DNA from: Nemertoderma westbladi
Taxonomy: Eukaryota; Xenacoelomorpha; Nemertodermatida; Nemertodermatidae
NCBI GenBank assembly: GCA_032718475.1
Contig: JAUCBJ010009062.1
Coordinates: 1-64,000 of the forward strand
DNA: 64,000 bases
Direction: 5' to 3'
Shown here: positions 1-9,408 of the stretch, in pieces
Layout of the letters: each line of letters opens with the position of its first letter
How positions within the stretch are numbered: the first letter of the stretch is position 1
Made by a program: the position numbers and the translations under genes
The notes under the pieces: model-generated
Database searches by the model: none
Seen by the model: only the letters and a program-made list of their open reading frames with translations
What the model was told of the DNA's origin: nothing

Positions 1-44
1 TCAGAGGGAGAAGAGATATACTCCCAGATGGTGAGGGAGATTAG

Positions 45-186
45 GATTGGGAAACATTGTTTAAACGATATAACTAGAGAGGTGATTGGGAAAAATTGTT
101 TAAACGATATAACTAGAGAGGTGATTGGGAAACATTGTTTAAACGATATAACTAGAGAGGTGATTGGGAAACATTGTTTAAACGAT
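45..186 (+). repeat. 39-bp minisatellite, left fragment (about 3.6 units)
   Basis: Tandem 39-bp units; in one frame each unit reads VIGKHCLNDITRE, and each contains the 8-bp palindrome GTTTAAAC. Because 39 is a multiple of three the array is open in that frame, which fuses by chance with the RT remnant that follows. This is the left end of an array that continues at 1113-1252 and 6526-9408; the breaks are retroelement insertions. The first 44 bases of the window are not part of the repeat and show nothing recognisable. Confidence 0.95.
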
Positions 187-1065
187 TTGCCCTTAGATCA
201 TCATAATGATGATGGGGTGATGATAACTCCACCTACTGGCTCCAGAAGTCGAGGAACTCCTGCCAAGTACCTAACTGATCTAGACTTTGCTGATGACTTA
301 GGAGTACTCTCAGAATCACTAGAGGGAACCCAACGGCTCCTCAGCTCATTAGAACATGCTGCTTCTAGTGTTGGTCTTTTTATTAACTCCAGGAAGACCA
401 AAATTTTGACAGTTAACTTTGAAAGTCCTCAGCAAGTCTCTGATCGGATGAGCATAAGCTCAAAAGATGGTATGCTTGAGCATGTGGACGACTTCTGTTA
501 CCTGGGATCATGGATCCGGAAGTCAGGTGAGGACCTTCGAATACGTAAGGGAAAGGCATGGGCAGCCTTGAATAGGCTTTCCAGGATTTGGAAGTCACCG
601 AGAATTAATCGGAAACTTAAGGTCCGATTATTTAGAGCAGCAGTAGTTCCAGTACTCCTCTATGGGAGTCCATGCTGGGCTCTAACTGCTGAGGACACCA
701 AATCTCTGGATGGCACATTCACAAGAATGCTACGCCGGGTTCATTGTGTCAAGTACAATGCACACATCTCCAACCAGACACTATATAACATTGGAGGTGT
801 CTCATTGGTTCCCCCAAGCTTGACACTAGAACAAAATCGCCTCCGCTTTGCAGGACATTGCTTTCGCCGTGAGGACCAGCCAGTGCATAATCTTGTACTT
901 TGGCAGCCTCATGGAGTGAATAAGCATGGTGGACAGCCCATGACTTTCTTGAGACGCATCTTAAAGGACACTGGCATTGAAGATGCGGATGATCTAGCAA
1001 ATGTCATGGGTGATAGGGAGTTGTGGCGGTGCAATCTTGTCGATAAGCCGGCACAGCATTCTTAA
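187..1065 (+). pseudogene. C-terminal RT fragment of RTE-like element
   Basis: The open frame encodes the second half of a non-LTR reverse transcriptase. The palm motif with the catalytic FADD box is at about 284-297, followed by the thumb-like GLFINSRKTKI segment, the LYGSPCWALT region and a cysteine/histidine-containing C-terminus ending before TAA at 1063-1065. The endonuclease and the first RT motifs are missing, so it cannot be functional. The frame is open upstream into the minisatellite only because the 39-bp repeat has no stop in it; those codons are not part of the retrotransposon protein. Confidence 0.85.
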
Positions 1066-1112
1066 AAATGCAGCTGCAATGCAGCATGCCGATCCTAGTA
1101 GTAGTAGTAGTA
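187..1112 (+). mobile_element. 5'-truncated RTE-like non-LTR retrotransposon
   Basis: The element lies between two copies of GTTTAAACGAT (176-186 and 1113-1123), an 11-bp target-site duplication of minisatellite sequence. It starts inside the RT domain, as expected for incomplete reverse transcription, and ends in a short (TAG)n tail, a tail type common in RTE elements. A closely similar copy lies reversed at 15084-16344 and shares the C-terminal coding region and the 3' end. Clade assignment rests on motif order and tail type, so it is an inference. Confidence 0.85.
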
Positions 1113-1252
1113 GTTTAAACGATATAACTAGAGAGGTGATTGGGAAACATTGTTTAAACGATATAACTAGAGAGGTGATTGGGAAACATTGTTTAAACGA
1201 TAAAACTAGAGAGGTGATTAGGAAACATTGTTTAAACGATATAACTAGAGAG
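1113..1252 (+). repeat. 39-bp minisatellite, middle fragment (about 3.6 units)
   Basis: Same unit as 45-186, with small variants such as GATAAAAC for GATATAAC and GATTAGG for GATTGGG. It begins with the second copy of the RTE-like target duplication and ends with GAGAG (1248-1252), which is repeated at 6526-6530 after the LTR element. This identifies the 5-bp target duplication of that insertion. Confidence 0.95.
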
Positions 1253-1495
1253 TGGTGGAATATAAAAATATACTGTAACAATGTAGAGTGCTCTAGGATA
1301 TTCTACTGTAGGTAGGATACCGGTGGTGCTATATATATGAGTCAGGCAGTGAACCTATTGTTGGTATGCAGGTACTGCAGTATCGTGCATGGTGTCGGTA
1401 TATTATAGATTATTGTGTATTGTGACAATAGACTAATGAATATATCTGATGTAACTAACCTGATGTATTTCCCACGCTCGGGGGATAACACAACA
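1253..1495 (+). repeat. 5' LTR
   Basis: Direct repeat of 243 bp, identical to 6283-6525 except at 1411. Ends are TG...CA. It contains a TATATATA run at 1331-1338. No canonical AATAAA was seen, so the polyadenylation signal is undefined. Confidence 0.97.
1331..1338 (+). promoter_or_regulatory. Possible TATA box in the 5' LTR
   Basis: TATATATA about 80 bp into the LTR, where LTR promoters commonly lie. No initiator or downstream element was identified, and AT-rich runs are frequent in this genome, so the call is tentative. The same run occurs in the 3' LTR at 6361-6368. Confidence 0.35.
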
Positions 1496-1507
1496 TGGCG
1501 CAGTGTG
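1496..1507 (+). other. Candidate primer-binding site
   Basis: TGGCGCAGTGTG follows the last base of the 5' LTR directly. TGG pairs with the CCA end of a tRNA, and the position is right for a minus-strand primer site. I could not assign the tRNA from the sequence. The rest of the leader to the gag start at 1690 shows no ORF; it contains short TAC/GTA-rich palindromic stretches around 1640-1685. Confidence 0.5.
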
Positions 1508-1689
1508 TATTAATATACGCATTCAAAGAAACCGCACTGTACACGGACTGCTGAAGCTAAAAAGGACGGGACTGAAGGAGCGGAGAGCCTACGGACCGCC
1601 TGCCTTCCAGAAAAGTACACTACGCAGGTACGGTAGGCATACTACACGTACCGGTACTACTGTACAGCAGTAGGTACTACTATCTTACA

Positions 1690-4600
1690 ATGGAAGCGAA
1701 AACCGTCGCACATTCGAAAAAAAGCCATTCCGGGTTTAAATCGAATTATACGAGGGTAAAAAATCAGTTGGAAGCTGCGTTAGACCAATTAACGCAGCTG
1801 CATCCTGATGAACGTCCTCAATCTTTAATGGAAGATGTTCAGCGATTGAAATATAAGTTGGAGAACACATACGATAAACTCGGGGAATCGTTAGAACTTC
1901 TCCAGCAATCCGAGGCAGACTGCGGGACGGAAGAAACCCAATTCGACGATATCTCGATGGAGATGATCCGTTACCGCCACGATATCGCAGTTATTATGAA
2001 ACAAGTTACTGCCAATTTTTCTCAGATTCAGTCGCCTGGCTCTGATCCGCTACAGTCCACGTCACATATTCAGGGAACAACAACCCAGAAGCAAGACAAC
2101 GCCCCACGTGCATCGGTAAACCGCCCCCCCGCCCTTGACGAGGAGGTGGATTTAAAAAGGTTCAACAGATGGAGAATTTCGTGGGGTAACTATGCTAAGA
2201 CTATTAAATTACATTTACAACCACGGGACGAACAAATATCTGCCTTCTTCGGGTATTGCAGCCCCAGTTTCCTTTCAAAATTGCAATACGCTGTGGAAAT
2301 CCCTCAGAATACCACTATGACTCTAGAAGAAGTTCTCGATAAACTCGAGGGATATTTAAAGGAAAAACAAAACGTCGCGCTGGACCGGTGGGAACTGACG
2401 ACCTGTAAACAGCAGGAATCAGAGTCGTTCGACAATTTCTATACGAGATTAAGCGAAATGGCAGAAACCGCAGGGTTGCGCGATATGGACGAAGATGCCT
2501 GGATGTCGACGTTAATAACAGTCGGGATTTCCGACGAGGAAATCCGCCAGGATCTTTTGGCGAAGTCACCGGGTCTCACTCATAAGGAAACTGTAAAGTT
2601 TGTTCGTAGCGAGGAGGCAGCGCGAGCGCACGCAAAACGCATGTCGAGGTCGAGGTCCGGCCCACCGCACCTGTCGGTAGGGGCAACGTCCGGAACCGGG
2701 AAAAACCAATATCCACGGGGAAGATACCGATCCTCCAGTCGAAAAAGCTCGGATAGATACAAATATCGATCTCGCGATCCGAGTCTACCTAAATGTACCA
2801 AATGCGGCTACGAAAGCCACGGGCCGGCTCAAACCTGCCCTGCCCAAGGTAAAACTTGCAACCGTTGTAAAAAGAGAAACCACTTTGCTAGTGTTTGTAA
2901 AAGTAAAGTGGCCGATAAATCGGCAGCATTGGTTAGCGATGAAAGTTTTACCCAGGCGTCTGTTCATGTTGGATCTTGTGTTCAAGATAAACAATCTGTC
3001 ATTACTGTATTTTTGACTCTCAATTCAGATAAAAATAAACCAATTTTTGAATGTAGTGCAATTCCGGACACCAGATCCGATCGTACAGTAGCAGGGAAAC
3101 AATTTTTAAATAAGTTGGGTATCGATCAGGCCAACTTGCTCGAACCCAGCAATGACCATTTACTAAATATCAACGGCCATCCAATTAAACAAATTGGCCG
3201 TATTTTTCTCTATATAACTTTGGAAGGGGTACAGAAACTGGACGAAATTATTATTTGTGATAATATACCCTTTCTGTATTTGTCACGTGAAACCTGTAAA
3301 GCACTACGGCTTATTCACCGTGACTGGCCAAACCCTTTGCCTTACATATATACCAGTGAAACTGAGAAAGAAATAAAACGTTGTTCCACTGCAAGAAATA
3401 GTGCTAATGTTTGTGACGAGCTGGCATTATTTGAAAAATCAGCTCGAAAAACTTGGATAGACAACATCCCGGAAAATCCATCGAATTTCCAGATGAATTC
3501 TATCCGTAAAAAACTGTTTAATATTTATTCCTCAGAGTTCAATGTTAATTCCGAATTGAAAACAATGACAGGCGAAATTATTGGTGATCCTTTGCGAATT
3601 GAGCTGAAAGACAACTGTAAACCTTTTGCCGTACATTCAGCAAGAAAAATTGCGTATGCAAAACGTGATGAAGTTAAAAAAGAATTAGACTCACTTTCAG
3701 CCAAGGGAATCATAGAACCAGTGGGTGACAGACCCACAGCGTGGTGCCACCCTCTAGTAGTGGTACCCAAACCAGACGGAGGCATCAGGGTGTGTGTTGA
3801 CCTGACGAATTTGAATCGTCAGGTTAAGCGTATTGTACACCCTAGTAGTTCACCAACTGACGTTATTTCAGAAATCGCACCGGACTCTAGATATTTTTCA
3901 ACATTGGACGCCAAAACTGCTTATTGGCAGGTGCCAATGCATCCTGAGTCGAAGGACCTAACGTGCTTTATTACTCCATGGGGACGATTCGTTTTTAATC
4001 GAGCGCCCATGGGCTATATTAGCACGGGCGATTCGTATAACCTACGGGTCGATATAGCATTATCAGGTATAGATAATGTTCATAGATTGGTGGACGGGAT
4101 TGTAATAGCCGATTCGGGTTTAAAAGATCATATTTCTAGAATATGTGATATTCTAGAACGGTGTCATAAACATAAAATAACGGTGAACCCAAATAAATTT
4201 GATTTTGCAAAAGATGAAGTCAAATTCGGCGGATTTATTATTTCAAAAGATGGAACTAAAGCTGATCCAGCAAAAATTAGTGCAATAGAAAATTTCCCGG
4301 CACCCACAAACCGCACCGAACTCAGGTCGTTTATGGGTCTTGTTCAGCAGCTGGCTCAGTTTTCCGCAGAAATAAGCGAAATGGCGGCCCCATTACGGGA
4401 TATTTTAAAAATAAAAAACGAATTTCTGTGGACAAATAACCATGATTCTGCGTTTCAAAACGTGAAAAAAGCGTTGGCCACCCCGCCAATTCTTGTACCT
4501 TACGATAAAAACGCTGAAATTAGAATAGAAACCGATGCGTCCCGGACAAAAGGTCTCGGTTTTGCCCTGTTCCAGAAACGTCAAAATGACACTAGGTGGC

Positions 4601-6216
4601 AACTGGTGCAATGCGGTTCTCGATTTCTGAAGGAATGCGAGACTCGATACGCCACAATAGAGCTAGAAGCCCTAGCTATATACTGGTCAATTAATAAGTG
4701 TCGTATGTATTTGTATGGACAGCCACATTTTACGGTGGTCACAGACCACAGGCCTTTACTACCTATAATGAACTCTTATACACTTGATATGGTGGACAAT
4801 GTGAGATTGCAAAACTTGAAAATGAAACTTAGTTGTTATAATTTCACACTCACATGGCAGAAAGGAAAGTCTCACGTTGTGCCTGATGCTTTGTCCAGGG
4901 CACCAGTATGTGATCCAGATTCTAATGAGGTTGAAGGTTGTTCCTCAAATACTGTAGCATCTACTGTGTTTGAGGCCGCAACTAACTCAATTAAAAATGA
5001 TAGTAACTCTGGCAAATACTCTCCTTATGAAGATCCAATGATTGTAAATTTGCAGCAGATAGCTCAGGGTGATCTCGAATACAAAATGCTCATAGAAGCA
5101 CTAGAGAATAATTTTCAATCACCAGCTGTTAATAATCCATTTGTACAGCAGCTACGGAAAATCTGGAATGAACTGTCTATAGAAAATGGATTAGTCTTGT
5201 TTGGTAAACGATTAGTTATACCCAAAGGGGCCCGTGGCGATATATTAAAAAGTCTCCACGAGTCGCATCAAGGTTTAGAGCGAACCAAGCGGCGCAGTAG
5301 GGAATCGGTATACTGGCCTGGAATAAATGCCCAAATAGAGGACATTATACGATCCTGTGAGAAATGCCAGTACCGCCTCCCAAGCAATGTAAAGGAACCA
5401 TGCATATCGGACCCCCTACCATCCCGGATTTTTGAGTCTGTCTCGTCAGACTTATTTAAGTTTGCTGGTCATGCCTACATGGTATACGTAGACCGCTTGT
5501 CTGGGTTCCCATTTGTTACAAGATGGGATAGAGACCCATCAGCAACCCAGGTTGTCGATGTAATTCGGCAATATTTCGTACAGACCGGGGTCCCGGTACG
5601 AATGCGCACTGATGGAGGACCACAATATGACTCCAAAATATTTAAAGACTTTTTGGTTCGCTGGGGTGTTGACTGGAAACCGTCATCACCGTGTTATCCA
5701 CAATCCAACGGGCACGCGGAGGTGTCGGTAAAAATAGTAAAAAATCTCGTTGCAAAGGCAGACGACAGTCGAATTAATACAGAACCATTTCTGAGGGGGA
5801 TGCTTGAATTACGAAACACACCGAGGGGAGATGGTCGCTCCCCAGCCCAGATAGTATATGGGCATCCTTTACGGTCCAATGTCCCACAGCATTATAAAGC
5901 CTTTGATCCGTCATGGCAAAAACAAGCTGCAGAGGCAGAGGAGTCTGCCTGGCGGATATCAAGGGCCGCAAAACTGCGTTATGACCGAACTGCCCGCAAC
6001 CTTGCGACATTGTTACCTGGAACAGACGTTCTGCTTCAGAACCCCACAACCAAACGGTGGTCACGCACCGGTGTAATAACTGACAGGAAAGGACGCGATT
6101 ATTATATAAAGTTGTCTTCAAATCGTATTTTGAAGAGAAATCGAAGATTTCTTCGTCCTAAGAGAGGTTGTAATGAAACTGAAAATAAAGTCGTACGATT
6201 TAATATTGGGACTTAA
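1690..6216 (+). CDS. Gag-Pol polyprotein of Ty3/gypsy-type element
   Basis: A 1,508-residue uninterrupted polyprotein. Gag covers about residues 1-410: a coiled-coil-like start, a basic Arg/Ser stretch, then two zinc knuckles (C369, C372, H377, C383 with atypical spacing; C390-X2-C393-X4-H398-X4-C403 canonical). The protease site reads DTR at 460-462 where aspartic proteases have DTG or DSG. RT keeps the first catalytic aspartate (D740), but the YxDD box reads LVDG at 800-803, so the last aspartate is glycine. RNase H residues D949, E991, D1019 and D1066 are present. Integrase has H1190, H1193, C1223, C1226 and a DD35E triad (D1254, D1308, E1344). Gag and pol share one frame with no frameshift. 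The element looks structurally complete but is probably defective in protease and RT. The start is the first ATG after the leader. Confidence 0.95.
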   Translation: MEAKTVAHSKKSHSGFKSNYTRVKNQLEAALDQLTQLHPDERPQSLMEDVQRLKYKLENTYDKLGESLELLQQSEADCGTEETQFDDISMEMIRYRHDIAVIMKQVTANFSQIQSPGSDPLQSTSHIQGTTTQKQDNAPRASVNRPPALDEEVDLKRFNRWRISWGNYAKTIKLHLQPRDEQISAFFGYCSPSFLSKLQYAVEIPQNTTMTLEEVLDKLEGYLKEKQNVALDRWELTTCKQQESESFDNFYTRLSEMAETAGLRDMDEDAWMSTLITVGISDEEIRQDLLAKSPGLTHKETVKFVRSEEAARAHAKRMSRSRSGPPHLSVGATSGTGKNQYPRGRYRSSSRKSSDRYKYRSRDPSLPKCTKCGYESHGPAQTCPAQGKTCNRCKKRNHFASVCKSKVADKSAALVSDESFTQASVHVGSCVQDKQSVITVFLTLNSDKNKPIFECSAIPDTRSDRTVAGKQFLNKLGIDQANLLEPSNDHLLNINGHPIKQIGRIFLYITLEGVQKLDEIIICDNIPFLYLSRETCKALRLIHRDWPNPLPYIYTSETEKEIKRCSTARNSANVCDELALFEKSARKTWIDNIPENPSNFQMNSIRKKLFNIYSSEFNVNSELKTMTGEIIGDPLRIELKDNCKPFAVHSARKIAYAKRDEVKKELDSLSAKGIIEPVGDRPTAWCHPLVVVPKPDGGIRVCVDLTNLNRQVKRIVHPSSSPTDVISEIAPDSRYFSTLDAKTAYWQVPMHPESKDLTCFITPWGRFVFNRAPMGYISTGDSYNLRVDIALSGIDNVHRLVDGIVIADSGLKDHISRICDILERCHKHKITVNPNKFDFAKDEVKFGGFIISKDGTKADPAKISAIENFPAPTNRTELRSFMGLVQQLAQFSAEISEMAAPLRDILKIKNEFLWTNNHDSAFQNVKKALATPPILVPYDKNAEIRIETDASRTKGLGFALFQKRQNDTRWQLVQCGSRFLKECETRYATIELEALAIYWSINKCRMYLYGQPHFTVVTDHRPLLPIMNSYTLDMVDNVRLQNLKMKLSCYNFTLTWQKGKSHVVPDALSRAPVCDPDSNEVEGCSSNTVASTVFEAATNSIKNDSNSGKYSPYEDPMIVNLQQIAQGDLEYKMLIEALENNFQSPAVNNPFVQQLRKIWNELSIENGLVLFGKRLVIPKGARGDILKSLHESHQGLERTKRRSRESVYWPGINAQIEDIIRSCEKCQYRLPSNVKEPCISDPLPSRIFESVSSDLFKFAGHAYMVYVDRLSGFPFVTRWDRDPSATQVVDVIRQYFVQTGVPVRMRTDGGPQYDSKIFKDFLVRWGVDWKPSSPCYPQSNGHAEVSVKIVKNLVAKADDSRINTEPFLRGMLELRNTPRGDGRSPAQIVYGHPLRSNVPQHYKAFDPSWQKQAAEAEESAWRISRAAKLRYDRTARNLATLLPGTDVLLQNPTTKRWSRTGVITDRKGRDYYIKLSSNRILKRNRRFLRPKRGCNETENKVVRFNIGT

Positions 6217-6240
6217 AAAAAAAAATGTTAAAAATGAATA

Positions 6241-6268
6241 AGTTTGAATTTTTAGGAAAATTCAAACT
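6241..6268. other. Perfect 12-bp hairpin next to the polypurine tract
   Basis: AGTTTGAATTTT (6241-6252) and its exact reverse complement (6257-6268) flank the loop TAGG. It lies 24 bp after the gag-pol stop and one base before the polypurine tract. A role in RNA structure or plus-strand priming is possible but inferred. Confidence 0.85.
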
Positions 6269-6269
6269 C

Positions 6270-6282
6270 AAAAAAAGGGAGA
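6270..6282 (+). other. Polypurine tract
   Basis: AAAAAAAGGGAGA abuts the first base of the 3' LTR. This is the expected place and composition for the plus-strand primer left by RNase H. Confidence 0.85.
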
Positions 6283-6525
6283 TGGTGGAATATAAAAATA
6301 TACTGTAACAATGTAGAGTGCTCTAGGATATTCTACTGTAGGTAGGATACCGGTGGTGCTATATATATGAGTCAGGCAGTGAACCTATTGTTGGTATGCA
6401 GGTACTGCAGTATCGTGCATGGTGTCGGTATATTATAGATAATTGTGTATTGTGACAATAGACTAATGAATATATCTGATGTAACTAACCTGATGTATTT
6501 CCCACGCTCGGGGGATAACACAACA
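6283..6525 (+). repeat. 3' LTR
   Basis: Matches the 5' LTR over 243 bp with a single difference at 6441. It is followed directly by the target duplication GAGAG (6526-6530) and the continuing minisatellite. Confidence 0.97.
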
Positions 6526-9408
6526 GAGAGGTGATTGGGAAACATTGTTTAAACGATATAACTAGAGAGGTGATTGGGAAACATTGTTTAAACGATATAA
6601 CTAGAGAGGTGATTGGGAAACATTGTTTAAACGATATAACTAGAGAGGTGATTGGGAAACATTGTTTAAACGATATAAATAGAGAGGTGATTGGGAAACA
6701 TTGTTTAAACGATATAACTAGAGTGGTGATTGGGAAACATTGTTTAAACGATATAACTAGAGAGGTGATTGGGAAACATTGTTTAAACGATAAAACTAGA
6801 GAGGTGATTGGGAAACATTGTTTAAACGATATAACTAGAGAGGTGATTGGGAAACATTGTTTAAACGATAAAACTAGAGAGGTGATTGGGAAACATTGTT
6901 TAAACGATATAACTAGAGAGGTGATTGGGAAACATTGTTTAAACGATAAAACTAGAGAGGTGATTGGGAAACATTGTTTAAACGATATAACTAGAGAGGT
7001 GATTGGGAAACATTGTTTAAACGATATAACTAGAGAGGTGATTGGGAAAAATTGTTTAAACGATATAACTAGAGAGGTGATTGGGAAACATTGTTTAAAC
7101 GATATAACTAGAGAGGTGATTGGGAAACATTGTTTAAACGATATAACTAGAGAGGTGATTGGGAAACATTGTTTAAACGATATAACTAGAGAGGTGATTG
7201 GGAAACATTGTTTAAACGATATAACTAGAGTGGTGATTGGGAAACATTGTTTAAACGATATAACTAGAGAGGTGATTGGGAAACATTGTTTAAACGATAT
7301 AACTAGAGTGGTGATTGGGAAACATTGTTTAAACGATATAACTAGAGAGGTGATTGGGAAACATTGTTTAAACGATATAACTAGAGAGGTGATTGGGAAA
7401 CATTGTTTAAACGATATAACTAGAGAGGTGATTGGGAAACATTGTTTAAACGATATAACTAGAGAGGTGATTGGGAAACATTGTTTAAACGATATAACTA
7501 GAGAGGTGATTGGGAAACATTGTTTAAACGATATAACTAGAGAGGTGATTGGGAAACATTGTTTAAACGATATAACTAGAGAGGTGATTGGGAAACATTG
7601 TTTAAACGATATAACTAGAGAGGTGATTGGGAAACATTGTTTAAACGATATAACTAGAGAGGTGATTGGGAAACATTGTTTAAACGATATAACTAGAGAG
7701 GTGATTGGGAAACATTGTTTAAACGATATAACTAGAGAGGTGATTGGGAAACATTGTTTAAACGATATAACTAGAGAGGTGATTGGGAAACATTGTTTAA
7801 ACGATATAACTAGAGAGGTGATTGGGAAACATTGTTTAAACGATATAACTAGAGAGGTGATTGGGAAACATTGTTTAAACGATATAACTAGAGAGGTGAT
7901 TGGGAAACATTGTTTAAACGATATAACTAGAGAGGTGATTGGGAAACATTGTTTAAACGATATAACTAGAGAGGTGATTGGGAAACATTGTTTAAACGAT
8001 ATAACTAGAGAGGTGATTGGGAAACATTGTTTAAACGATATAACTAGAGAGGTGATTGGGAAACATTGTTTAAACGATATAACTAGAGAGGTGATTGGGA
8101 AACATTGTTTAAACGATATAACTAGAGAGGTGATTGGGAAACATTGCTTAAACGATATAACTAGAGAGGTGATTGGGAAACATTGTTTAAACGATATAAC
8201 TAGAGAGGTGATTGGGAAACATTGCTTAAACGATATAACTAGAGTGGTGATTGGGAAACATTGTTTAAACGATATAACTAGAGAGGTGATTGGGAAACAT
8301 TGTTTAAACGATATAACTAGAGAGGTGATTGGGAAACATTGTTTAAACGATATAACTAGAGAGGTGATTGGGAAACATTGTTTAAACGATATAACTAGAG
8401 AGGTGATTGGGAAACATTGCTTAAACGATATAACTAGAGAGGTGATTGGGAAACATTGTTTAAACGATATAACTAGAGAGGTGATTGGGAAACATTGTTT
8501 AAACGATATAACTAGAGAGGTGATTGGGAAACATTGTTTAAACGATATAACTAGAGAGGTGATTGGGAAACATTGTTTAAACGATATAACTAGAGAGGTG
8601 ATTGGGAAACATTGTTTAAACGATATAACTAGAGAGGTGATTGGGAAACATTGTTTAAACGATATAACTAGAGAGGTGATTGGGAAACATTGTTTAAACG
8701 ATATAACTAGAGAGGTGATTGGGAAACATTGTTTAAACGATATAACTAGAGAGGTGATTGGGAAACATTGTTTAAACGATATAACTAGAGAGGTGATTGG
8801 GAAACATTGTTTAAACGATATAACTAGAGAGGTGATTGGGAAACATTGTTTAAACGATATAACTAGAGAGGTGATTGGGAAACATTGCTTAAACGATATA
8901 ACTAGAGTGGTGATTGGGAAACATTGTTTAAACGATATAACTATTGAGGTGATTGGGAAACATTGTTTAAACGATATAACTAGAGAGGTGATTGGGAAAC
9001 ATTGTTTAAACGATATAACTAGAGAGGTGATTGGGAAAAATTGTTTAAACGATATAACTAGAGAGGTGATTGGGAAACATTGTTTAAACGATATAACTAG
9101 AGAGGTGATTGGGAAAAATTGTTTAAACGATATAACTAGAGAGGTGATTGGGAAACATTGTTTAAACGATATAACTAGAGAGGTGATTGGGAAACATTGT
9201 TTAAATGATATAACTAGAGAGGTGATTGGGAAACATTGTTTAAACGATATAACTAGAGAGGTGATTGGGAAACATTGTTTAAACGATATAACTAGAGAGG
9301 TGATTGGGAAACATTGTTTAAACGATATAACTAGAGAGGTGATTGGGAAACATTGTTTAAACGATATAACTAGAGAGGTGATTGGGAAACATTGTTTAAA
9401 CGATAAAA
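6526..9408 (+). repeat. 39-bp minisatellite, main block (about 74 units)
   Basis: About 74 tandem 39-bp units with few variants: ATAAAAC for ATATAAC mostly near 6780-6960, AGAGTGG for AGAGAGG, GGAAAAATTG for GGAAACATTG, and a TTGCTTAAAC variant at 8140-8900. The array reads VIGKHCLNDITRE repeatedly for over 950 codons because the unit is a multiple of three. I treat that frame as an artefact: there is no recognisable domain, no independent start, and the opposite strand is also open. The clustering of variants points to local duplication of blocks. Confidence 0.97.

Larger units (their letters stand above)
1253..6525 (+). mobile_element. Complete Ty3/gypsy-type LTR retrotransposon
   Basis: The element is 5,273 bp: 243-bp LTRs, a primer-binding-site candidate, one gag-pol frame of 1,508 codons, a hairpin, a polypurine tract and a GAGAG target duplication on both sides. 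The LTRs begin TG and end CA. The domain order protease, RT, RNase H, integrase is that of Ty3/gypsy (Metaviridae), and there is no envelope-like ORF after integrase. One mismatch in 243 LTR bases (T at 1411, A at 6441) indicates recent insertion. It sits inside the 39-bp minisatellite and is therefore younger than the array at this point. Confidence 0.97.

Noticed and set aside
28-186. N-terminal repeat domain of the RT protein at 28-1065
   Set aside because: The in-frame repeats belong to the minisatellite, and the retrotransposon begins after its target duplication at 186, so the fusion is accidental.
1253-6525. Endogenous retrovirus with an envelope gene
   Set aside because: After integrase the frame ends within 60-70 bp of the polypurine tract, leaving no room for an envelope-like ORF.
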